From the NCBI GenBank assembly GCA_047967505.1, contig CM106538.1: DNA of 64,000 nt. One strand, 5' to 3'. This DNA is from Dipteris shenzhenensis. Taxonomy: Eukaryota > Polypodiophyta > Polypodiopsida > Gleicheniales. Both the position numbers and the translations under genes were made by a program. Shown piece by piece: positions 23,802 through 33,039 of this stretch. The notes beneath the pieces are model-generated. The model ran no database searches and was not told where the DNA came from. It saw nothing but the letters and a program-made list of their open reading frames with translations. Within the stretch, counting starts at the first letter, position 1; each line of letters begins with the position of its first letter.

Positions 23802-23922
23802 CTGACGTGTACTGGGTACACAAGACTAGCTCAGGTAGCCTGGGGAGGCTTAGAGCTAGGCAGGCTTGATTCTCGGGTTGAGTGGCAACGGTACGAACCA
23901 GTTAGAGGTCTTCGCTAGGTAT
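23802..23922 (+). other. Inverted LTR-derived patch inside gypsy B (templated insertion)
   Basis: These bases match the reverse complement of gypsy B LTR positions about 20,355-20,472 almost throughout. The patch is flanked by direct repeats of CGCTAGGTAT (23,792-23,801 and 23,913-23,922). CGCTA and GGTAT each also occur in the LTR at the corresponding end of the copied segment, so both junctions show microhomology. It interrupts the protease region on the minus strand. Confidence 0.85.
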
Positions 23923-24161
23923 TGTGGACAGCCCCATCTTCTGCACAAGTTTGTAACTAACAAAGTTGTGAGAGCTGCTCGAGTCAAAAAGAATGTGAAC
24001 TCTTTGGTCCCTAACTTCTCCATAAACTTGGAAAAGATCATGGGAACCAAATAACGAAGTATTGAAGTGCAATTATAAGAAAGTGAGCAGGTAATGACAT
24101 TTACAAAAATACCTGTCATCGAAACTTGATTAGCTCCCTTAGCTTTGGTACCCGGACCCGC
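23923..24161 (-). pseudogene. Gypsy B protease region (degenerate)
   Basis: A minus-strand frame (24,119-23,930) corresponds to the aspartic protease segment in shifted frames (VSMTGIFVNVITCSL; the following ILFDSG-like motif is out of frame). It is cut by the 23,802-23,922 patch. Confidence 0.5.
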
Positions 24162-25187
24162 CTAGAGCTTCGGTCCCGGCGCTTGCTTCTGGTTCTTGCG
24201 CTTAGGACAATCATTCTTAGTGTGGCCCCGCTCCTCGCAGAAGAAGCAATGTCCTTCCTTCTTTAGCTTCAAGGTACGAAGGAAACGGGCACGACCATTC
24301 TTTGCTTGAGTCAAATGTTTCTTGGAGGCGTTGTCTATAGACTTCGACTCCCCGGTACTAGTGGTAGACTGAAAGAAGAACTTCCTCTTGTTCTTGCCAC
24401 TCGTGTCGGCAACTGTGGTTCCCTTTGCACTGGTCATGGTATCATCATAAATGCGCGCGTAATTCATGGCCTCTTGCAACGTGGTACATTTGTTGTTCTT
24501 GATCTGTAACTTGTATGACTCAGGCAAACCATCCACAAAGAAACCTAACAGGGTCACTGGATCCATCTTTGTAGCTCTGGTCGTCAAATCCCGAAACCTC
24601 TGAAGATAAACCTCAAAAGTCAAATTCAGCTTGGACATATCGAGGGCCTTGAGCTTGTCTACGATATCATAATCTTCCTCCTTCAGAAACTTTTTCCTGA
24701 AGACCCCTTCGAATTCTATCCATGTTGCAGGCTTGGGTTGGAGTTCCTTTTACCACAATAAAGCCTTTCCTGACATAAACCCGGCTGCAAGCTGTATTTT
24801 CTTGTCATCTGGATGAGGGTGAAACTGGAAGTGTACTTGCCACTTGTGCAACCAAGTGTCAACAACCTCCTTGGTACGAGACTTCTGGTCTCCAGGGAAA
24901 GGATCTGGAGTGATGTTCTGACCTAACACTAAAGCCATGGCATCCACATGCGTGAGCGCTTGAACAGTGCTAGTCAAAAGTGTGAGTGTAGTCTGAATCC
25001 CTTGGAGTTGCTGCGTCAACCCCGTTTGATTTGTGTTAACCTGCTCAAACTTTCCATCAAGAGCAGTGGTGAATTCACTGAAGGCTTGTTTCGTAATCAG
25101 ATCATCGTAGAGACCTTGGTCATCCTCCGCATGGTACTTCATATCTTGGTCTGCCATTGCAAGCTCAGGGTCTACAGAATCAGCCAT
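24162..25187 (-). pseudogene. Gypsy B Gag
   Basis: It starts at the ATG at 25,187 (MADSVDPELAMADQDMKYHA). A coiled stretch (VNTNQTGLTQQLQGIQTTLT) precedes the retrotransposon gag domain (VVDTWLHKWQVHFQFHP, then after one stop at about 24,750 ATWIEFEGVFRKKFLKEEDY and FEVYLQRFRDLTTRA). A CCHC knuckle CFFCEERGHTKNDC sits near the end, before the stop at 24,162. Only a single nonsense codon after KALLW separates the halves, so this is one of the better preserved ORFs of the element. Confidence 0.85.
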
Positions 25188-26038
25188 GACTGAAATCTGA
25201 TCTGAAAAGAAGATAGGCTAGAGAAGAGAAACAAGCAGGTGGCCTCGGAGCTAGGAGGTAGAAACAAAGTGAAAGCTGGCCAAGAAGGAGGCGATGGAAG
25301 AAGGGAAAGCTGGTCGATGAAGAAGGTAAGCTGGCTGAGCTGAGCTGACGATTCAGCTCAGATTCTTGAACCTGGGACTCCGCTCTTGGCTGTCCGTACG
25401 AAGTACTGTAGCAGGCCGTACAAGTGTTCTGGCTCCCAAGCATGAAGATGTAGAGGGGCTGGAATTCTGCGCAATCTACAGGCTATGAGAGAAGGCAATT
25501 TGACCGTACTAATAGCGGGAGAGCAGGCTTTTAGTAAAGCCCTGCTTTACCAAAAGCTCACCCTCCAAAAACAGAGGGGTAGGGCTTTTTTAAGCCCCCA
25601 GGCCCCCCTGAAAAGCAACTGGCCTAGATTGCGATCCAGCCCTATCCTGTTGCGCACCTTCCTACGCTCCCCTTCTACCTGCCATCACAACCCCTGAGCA
25701 GCCAGTCGACATGCGGGATCCCCTTTGGTTCGCCCCAACTCTATTGTCTCTTCTGACTCCCTTCTGATGCCTCTACCCGGACCTCACTACTTCCTCCTAA
25801 CTACACCTCTCTCCCTCTCTCTCAACTTGTCACTTCTTGCAACGAAATCACCCTGCACTCTCTCTCTCTCTCTCCTTCCTTCTATCCCAATCTAATACCA
25901 CTTCCCTTAAGCGATGAACCAGCAGACACTTGCAGGGTTTTGAACATGAATTTCGAAATTAGGGCATACCTGGAGAAAAAATCGTCCAAAATTCTCGCAA
26001 TAGAAGTTCCTACCTCAGGAGTTGGCTCTGATACCAAC

Positions 26039-26568
26039 TGACACAATCCCAGCACTCCTGAAACCTCTGATCTGCAAGCAAACACAAGAACACACCAACG
26101 TGAGGAAACTGAGCAGGTTGCTTACCACCCAACCATGACATCTACGAGATGTGATCCAGAATCAGAAGATGTCCCCTCCGAGCCACGAGCTGAGCTACTG
26201 GCACGAACTCCCAACCAGATCCTAACCAGCCTGGTGTCCCATACCACCAGGTGACACTGTGAAGGCTGGGATCTGCTGCTGAGCCTTAGGCTACGCTATG
26301 ATGCAGGCGCGCGTCCGTGACTTAATCCAGGATCAGACCTAGCACCTGGGAACGAGACTTGCTCCCATCGGCTCCCTGAGAACTGAACCTTTGAGTCCCT
26401 TATATAGACTCGGGCCCCAAGCGCCAAAAAGAGCAAAGACCTCTAATTGGTTCGTACCCTTGCCACTCAACTCGAGAATCAAGCTTGTCTAGCTCTAAGC
26501 CTCCCCAGGCTACCTAAGCTAGTCTTGTGTACCCAGTCCACATCGGATACCAATCCGTGCACATGACA
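26039..26568 (-). repeat. Gypsy B 5' LTR (right copy)
   Basis: It starts TGACACAATCCCAGC and ends CACATGACA on the plus strand, like the left copy. A Met-tRNA primer-binding site adjoins at 26,024-26,036 (minus strand TGGTATCAGAGCC), separated by two bases. A pyrimidine-rich stretch with a (TC)n run lies in the leader at about 25,800-25,880. Confidence 0.92.
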
Positions 26569-26573
26569 ATAAA

Positions 26574-28515
26574 CCACCTTATAGAGATAGTGAAGCGCAA
26601 CATGAGGAGATCATGAGGCAGGTTAATGAACTTTTGGAGAAGGGGCTGATTCAACCAAGCTCATCGCCTTATTGCTCTCCAATTCTGTTGGTTCATAAGA
26701 AGGATGGTTCTTGGTGTATGTGTATTGATTACCGCGCCTTGAATAAGATCACCATTAAGAATCGCATCTCTATACCCAGGATAGATGACATTCTGGATAG
26801 GTTGAAGGGGGGAGCTATTTTCAGCATAGTTATCAGAGAACGTGAATGGTAACGGAATGTCGACCCCATGGGGAACGGGAACACCCAAATCCTAGGGAAC
26901 ATGAACGGGAAGGGAACGCCACGCCATCATACCCATAAACAAACATACTATTCTATACATTAGAAAGCTTAAACTTAGAATCGAAGACTCAAAACATTGC
27001 AATTGCTTTTGGAGTAAGGACTCAAGACTCAGGACATAAAGTCAATACTGAATCTTATAGATGAATCATAATCATTGATAATAGAATCTAGATTAATCAT
27101 TATAGCTTGCCAATGGCATACAAAAGCAAATTCCATCAGAGACAAGGCACAAGCATATGAGATTATCTTGAATCTTGGAATCTTGAATCTGGATACAAGA
27201 AAATCAGAGTGAGACCTCCTACTACTGAGGCTCCTAGAGCTTAAAAACCTAGTTGCTACATGCATGATCCACTCAACACTCATTGGTTGCTGCCCTCTTC
27301 CTCCTCTTCATCATCTAGATGATTTGCATACAGGGAATGGCTTAGGGAACATTCCCTAGACGTTCCACAAGGGATGTGGAACGTTCCATAGCCGTTTCAT
27401 GGACCAGACGTTCCACAGACGTTCTCTTCAAGCTCAGTGAAGAGAACGCGGTTCCAACGTTCCATAGCTATGGAACTACATTCCCTGGCAACTATGGTTT
27501 TCAGTCTCATTGATTTGAAGAGTGGGTATCATCAGGTTCGCATATGTCCAAAAGATGTGCATAAGAAGGCGTTCATAACTTCTTTTGGGTTGTATGAGTT
27601 TTTGGTCATGTCTTTCGGACTCACTAATGCTCCTGCCACCTTTAACCGCATGATGGACAGGATCTTTCGAGACCACAGAGCCTTCGTGGGTACATTCTTT
27701 AATGACATGATTCTGTTTTCGAAAGATGAGAAGGAGCATCAAGAGCATCTCGCGATTGTGTTCGTTGAGCTTAGGAAGTAGAGACTGTTTATAACCCTAA
27801 AAAAGAGTGAGTTTTTCATGGGTGAGATTCATTTTTTGGGGCATATTGTTTTCAAGGATGGGGTTCGTATGGATCCAGCTAAAGTGGAAGTAATGCGGAG
27901 TTGGCCACAACCAAAGAATTTGCACGAGGTTCGTAGTTTCTTGGGTTTGTGTTGTACTACCGTCGTTTTATCCGTCACTTTGCAAAAGCTGCAGCCCCTA
28001 TGCATGCACTTTCCAAGAAGGAAAGACCTTTCCAGTGGACACAAGTGGAGAATGACTCTTTTGAGGAGCTGAAGCGCAAGCTTACAACAGATCCGGTGCT
28101 GATTTTGCTTGACTTGAGGAAGTCTTTTCATGTGCATGCAGATGCTTGTGGTAAAAATGGTATTGGAGCTATCCTCACACAGGATGGCCATATTGTAGCT
28201 TATGAGAGTCACATTTTACAGCCAGCTGAGTTACATTTACAGATTTATGAGAAGGAGATGCTGGTTGTACTTCATGCTTTATCCACTTGGAAACATTATC
28301 TATTGGGAGCTGATTCTACAGTACAGATGGATTATCAGTCGTTGCGCTACTTTCTAATGCAATCTAAGCTGTCCGAGAAGCACATGAGGTGGGCAAACTT
28401 CTTGTCAATGTTTCATTTTCAGATTGTACATGTTGAAGGCAAGAAGAATATGGTTGCACATGCTTTGTTCAGGAAGGCACAAGTTTCAGATTGTGACAAT
28501 TGCTTATCACAATGA
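26574..28515 (+). pseudogene. Element A RT and RNase H, split by a small hAT insertion
   Basis: RT runs from PPYR at 26,574 through [20 protein letters not shown] and [10 protein letters not shown] to LKGGAIFS at 26,824, is interrupted by the 26,825-27,496 element, and resumes with SLIDLKSGYHQVRI at 27,505. It continues with FGLTNAPATFNRMMDRIF. The catalytic motif reads FFNDMILFS, so the first Asp of the usual FFDD pair is Asn. RNase H follows (VHADACGKNGIGAILTQ, EKEMLVVLHALSTWKHYLLG, HMRWANFLSMFHFQIVHV) to about 28,515, with stops at 27,779 and a shift near 27,950. Confidence 0.85.
26825..27496. mobile_element. Non-autonomous hAT element, 672 bp, with TIRs and 8-bp TSD
   Basis: The ends are CATAGTTATCAGAGAACG on the left and the complement of CATAGTTGCCAGGGAATG on the right. 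The flanking octamers are ATTTTCAG (26,817-26,824) and GTTTTCAG (27,497-27,504), a one-mismatch 8-bp duplication typical of hAT. Removing the element and one octamer restores the RT order GGAIFSLIDLK. Subterminal regions carry GGGAACG and GGAACGTTCC motifs. The interior resembles the 3' non-coding part of the hAT copy at 4.8-5.4 kb (runs of aagactcaagactc, and a cctcctcttcatcatc stretch), so it looks like an internal-deletion derivative rather than an unrelated MITE. Confidence 0.88.
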
Positions 28516-30442
28516 GTTGGATGTAATGAAGGATTACTATGCGGAAGATGAGCAATTTGCTGAAATATTTGACCAGCTTAATAATGGACAGAGGCACGAG
28601 TATTATGTGCTTAAGGATGGGTTTATGATGATGCATGGCAGGTTGTGTGTAACTAAGCAACGAAGGCAGAAGGTTATGAGTGAATGTCATGATCCACCAT
28701 ATGCAGGACATCGTGGTATTGATGCCACAGTCAAGGCAGTAAATCATTTCTTTTATTGGCCTACGTTGTGTCGCGATGTTGAGGAGTATGTTCGCACATG
28801 CATAACCTGTCAGAAGATGAAGTATGATCGTAGGAAGACTCCTGGACAGTTACGTCCTTTGCCCATACCCGATGGACCATGGGAGAGCATAGCCATGGAT
28901 TTTATTTTTGGTTTGCCGAGGACACCTACATGTAATGATGGATTATGGATGATCAGTGATCGCTTCAGGAAGCAGGCACACTTCATTCCTTTACGGAAGA
29001 AGATTGGGGCTGATCATACGACGAAGTTATCTATGCAGAATAATGCCAAAGTCCATTGTGAGTGATAGAGTCCCGCGCATGATCAGCTTGTTTTGGCGTG
29101 GACTTTTTGAGAATATGGGCACTGCTCTCCTATTTTCTTCTTCTTTTCATCCACAGACCTCATCCACAGACCGATGAGCAACTGGAGGAGGCTAATTCCA
29201 CAGTTCTAGATTTGCTGAAATGCTATGTTTCGGAGCACTAGTCACAGTGGGAGAAGTTTTTACGAAATATATGACCAGCTTAATAATGGACAGAGGCACG
29301 AGCATTATGTGCTTAAGGATGGGTTTATGATGATGCATGGCAGGCTGTGTGTAACTCAGCAGTGAAGGCAGAAGGTTATGAGTGAATGTCATGATCCACC
29401 ATATGCAGGACATCGTGGTATTGATGCCACAATCAAGGCAGTAAATTATTTCTTTTATTGGCCTACGCTGCGTCGTGATGTTGAGAAGTATGTTCGCACA
29501 TGCATAACCTGTAAGAAGGTGAAGTATGATTTTGTGCAGAATAATGCCAAAGTCCATTGTGAGTGATAGAATCCCGTGCATAATCAGCTTGTTTTGGCGT
29601 GGACTTTTTGAGAATATGGGCACTACTCTATCATTTTCTTTTTTTCATCCACAGACCGATGATCAATCGGAGGAGGCTAATTCCACAGCTCTAGATTTGC
29701 TGAAATGCTATGTTTCGGAGCACTAGTCTTAGTGGGAGAAGTTTTTACCATTGGTGGAGTATGCATACAATAACACGGTACATTCTTCCATAGATAAAGC
29801 TCCATTTCAGATAGTGGAAGGCCGACATAAGATTCCACCCATCTTGTAGACGAAAGATAAAATTTTTAAGGCTGATAACTATGTGGAGAGCTTGGACATA
29901 GCTTATCAAAGGGTGAAACAAGCATTGCAGAAGTCACAAGAGAAGTAGAAAAAGGCAGTACACAAGCACATGCATGACATTGTCATCAAGGAAGGTGATT
30001 ATGTCTTGCTGCGTTTTCAAAAAGCAAGGCTGATTAGTTCACGGGGTCGTACTCGGCTATTCCCTAAGCTGAGTATGAGGTACTATGGGCCTTTCAAGGT
30101 AATTGAGCCGATTAATGATGTAGCATTTCGCTTATAGTTGCCTGACCATTGGAGGATTCACAATGCTTTTCATGTGAGTCTTCTTAAGCCTTTTCAAGGT
30201 GATGTGTCTACGGATCTGCCTTGGGAGATGCAGCCAGAGGTGGAAGACATGGATGAGATCCTTGTATCTGAGTAGATTCTAGCACCTAGGGAAAGGAAGG
30301 TAAGAGGTAAAGTTGCACGGCGCTACTTGGTGCATTAGCTTTACCTTGAGGCTTTCCAGTTGGAGCCCACTTTGCGTGGCACTCATTCAAGTTTAGCAGA
30401 GCGCTAGGTGTCTGTAGCATTACCTAATGCACAAGGAGGGAG
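28516..30442 (+). pseudogene. Element A integrase with internal tandem duplication, and C-terminal domain
   Basis: The HHCC domain (YAGHRGIDATVKAVNHFFYW then CITCQKMK) and catalytic core start (MDFIFGLPRTPTCNDGLWMI) are followed at about 29,050-29,250 by NNAKVHCE and a broken FHPQ region. At 29,264 the sequence jumps back and repeats from the position equivalent to 28,562. The second copy (29,264-29,748) lacks about 215 bp, removing the core Asp region. It then runs through YAYNNTVHSSIDKAPFQIVE, RFQKARLISSRGRTRLFPKL, RYYGPFKVIEPINDVAFRL and an RKVRGKVARRYLVH chromodomain-like end. Many stops are present. Confidence 0.82.
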
Positions 30443-31672
30443 TTAGTACTTCCATTCCTTTTGTACAGACCCGCTCATGTACCTAGAGGACAATTGGTGT
30501 TGCATTTTGTTTCACCCGAGATACTGGTTGCTGACAGTATCTTCGTCGTGTGGGCCTCTATGATTGGTGTAGTAGTCACTTGGTTATGATGCATCTTATG
30601 TGCAATGTATTTTGTATTTGTTACCATGGCTCTACAAATACATATTCATTGTTGGTCGACCTGTTGGCGGCATTGGTACAACATCCTTTCATGTTTGGTT
30701 GGTCTGTTGGGTCGCTCCCATTTCAGACTTGGTTGATCTGATGGTGGCATTGTTGACTGCCTTTTGGATTTGTTTAATTGGTTATGTGCCAGAGCAGATT
30801 TCCAAGGATTGCCAGGAGAAATCGCCAACTACCAGGAGGTCCCAGGAGCTTCCTGGAGAATTCGCAATATGCCAGGAGGCTGCCAAAGAGCTGCAGAAGA
30901 AATCACAATTTGCCTAGGGGCCTATCTGGGAAATTCGCAGTTGATCAGGGGCTGTTCCAGGAGTTGCAATTTGTTTTTGGGCTGTCCAGGGCCTGTTGCA
31001 GGCGTTGCGCGATGTTGTCTGGCTGAAAAGGAGCTGTCTACAGGGATTTCGACCTATATTCTGCTTGCTTTTTGGGCTGTTGTTGCTGGTTTTGCTGTTC
31101 TCTAGGCTTGGAAGACTTCTCCTAAGCTGTTTCTAGGCCAGGCCAGAGCTGGATCTACTGTTTCTCGCTGGATTTAGGGTTTCCCAAGCCTAGTGACTGT
31201 TTCAGAGGATTCTTGGTGAAGGAAGGCTTCTCTTTCTTGCTTTTGCCGTTCCTGGACTTGTTGCTGGGTGGTTATTGCCTCACGGGGAAGGTGGATTTAT
31301 GCATTGGTTTGTTGCCAGGAAGGCTCCAAGTTGATTTCAACCTGTTTTGGCATAGCGATTTGGTTTGATTGCATCCGAATCTGGCTGTGTGGGAGCTGTC
31401 TTGCAGTTCTGCAGCCACGTCTGGTTGGTTGGGCACTTGGTTGTGCAATTGCAAGGGTGGCACAGTGAGTGGATGCTTTTGGTGTCTCTGTTGCATGCCT
31501 TGGTTGGTTGAGGACATAGGGTTGTCTAGTAATTGGATGCCATTTCACCATTTGGAGTTGTGCAGGGAATAACACGGTGGGCTGGACGGGGAGGGTTGGT
31601 TTGCTTGTGGTTCAGCTTCCCAGGACCCAGAGATCTTTGTAATCAGCCGGTTGGCTTCAAATGAATGTTTGT
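30443..31672 (+). repeat. LTR-like repeat X, copy 1
   Basis: This follows the purine tract of element A and may be its 3' LTR, although I could not fix a TG start. From about 30,790 to 31,672 it is related to copy 2 at 37,300-38,690 (shared gttggttgggcacttgg, gtctctgttgcatgc, ctttgtaatcagcc). The 30,790-30,990 part is built of irregular repeats of a ccagg…gaaattcgca type. Open frames here are not convincing genes. Confidence 0.55.
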
Positions 31673-33030
31673 TAAGTGGATCCTACCACTGTTTACGTTG
31701 TTAAGGCTGGTTTCAAGGGGGCACGCCAGCGGCTATAGAGGCTCATATAGCCACTATGCAGTCGGCCAACAAGGAGACATCTTGCTAGTAGGCCTCAGTA
31801 AGGGCTTTCATTTCCACCCAAAAGCCCCTTGGTTGCTGCTCAGGATAGGTCGAATTTGATCCTCTAGTCTCTGTTTGCTCGATTTGGGGGTTTCTCTCAA
31901 ATCTCCTTCATGGCTGAAGCATTGCAAGTGGTTAGATGCTCAAAAGTTTCCTTGTTTATCATTTTTCACTTTTGCTTTTGGTCATCTGCCCATATAATGT
32001 CTTCTAGCATTGATTCAAGATTGATCTTTGGGTTGCTGTCCAGTTTGACTATGTATATGTTTGGATGATGAGCTTCATTGACAACAATGATGTAGCCTAT
32101 TTGATGCTTGAAGGTGACTCAGTGATGAATGAAGTTTCTATCATGATAGTTGAAGTGTATTTACATTTGGATGATTGCATTATGCCATACGTTCATGAGC
32201 TTCTATGTACAAGAGTAGACACTGTCCTTGTTTTACTAACAAGTGGTAAGACCCTCTTCATATTTGATTTATGTGAAGGCATATGGGATGCAAGAAAGAT
32301 CAAAGGGCAAAGGAGTTACAAGAAGGGCTACACCAAGAACCTCTCCAATGACAATGTACCTCACACTATGGTAGCTTGGAAGAGGAGGAAAAGGACAAGA
32401 TGTGCCATCAAAGGGGGAAATTTCCCCACATCTTTAATTTAGAATTTTTGTGTGTGTGGTAAATAAGGGTTCTCTGTTTTGGGATGTCCCCCTTAAATGA
32501 TTGTTAGTCTTATGTTTTACCTTGCTGGATCTAAGGGTATTCCCATGCATAGTCATTGTCTATCTTCCAGTTGTAAACCAAGAGTCCTAGGAGTGAGTCA
32601 TAGGTTGGGGCCATGTGTGTTGCCACATGATGGTGGGCAAGCCATGGAGCATCCCATGTACTACTGCTGAGGGATGAGGTCATCAATTTGTGGGGGGGAA
32701 TGAATGACAAATTGATGTAATGGGATCATACCAAGGGTCCTGACTCCTAAGGTCTATGGTTGTGAGTGTGTGAACACATGGTGTGTGTAGGTGTGCCTGA
32801 GTTAGGTATGACTGATGATGTGTCCGTGAGTAGGTGTGAATGAGTGAATCTAGGAGTGTGGTGTGTGATTCAGAGATTCTAGGAGACATTGGTGGTCAAC
32901 CTGATTGAGATGATTGTGGATCTAGATTCCGCCTACTCATGGCCAGTTGCCTATACGTACTCCATTCTATGAATGAATCAATTGCTCATTGCCTTCATAC
33001 TTATGCCATTGTCTCTACCTCTTGTTTACC
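31673..33030. other. Intronic DNA without a recognised gene
   Basis: The stretch 31,674-31,730 (taagtggatcctaccac …) repeats at 38,815-38,865, beside the other copy of repeat X. A plus-strand frame at 32,065-32,442 encodes 125 residues (MMSFIDNNDVAYLMLEGDSV…) with a basic C-terminus; it matches nothing I know and may be a fragment of an unidentified element. The G-run atttgtggggggga at about 32,685-32,699 resembles a polypurine tract. Confidence 0.4.
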
Positions 33031-33039
33031 TCCATCATG

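Larger units (their letters stand above)
19967..26568 (-). mobile_element. Gypsy element B, full-length with two LTRs and 5-bp TSD
   Basis: Two direct LTRs (19,967-20,493 and 26,039-26,568) bound a 5.5-kb interior coding on the minus strand for Gag, protease, RT, RNase H, integrase and chromodomain. ATAAA flanks it on both sides (19,962-19,966 and 26,569-26,573). The primer-binding site lies just inside the right LTR, with TGGTATCAGAGCCA on the minus strand. A purine tract (gaggaggagaag on the minus strand) abuts the left LTR. It inserted in the RT of element A. I count roughly 45 differences between the two LTRs over about 530 aligned bases, mostly transitions, and a small indel, so the insertion is not recent. 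Stops and frameshifts in every domain make it non-autonomous. Confidence 0.93.
17585..30442 (+). mobile_element. Gypsy element A (plus), host of three nested insertions
   Basis: After removing the LINE (18,367-19,198), gypsy B (19,967-26,568) and the small hAT element (26,825-27,496), each with its duplicated target site, the flanks join into one reading order: Gag, CCHC knuckle, protease region, RT, RNase H, integrase and C-terminal chromodomain-like region, with about 4.7 kb of the element's own sequence. A polypurine-like run acaaggagggag lies at 30,431-30,442. It is the same family as element C (both have a YCCGLPNELR or YCCGLPSELR Gag motif). Its 5' LTR and leader are missing, and many stops and frameshifts make it inactive. 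Confidence 0.8.
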
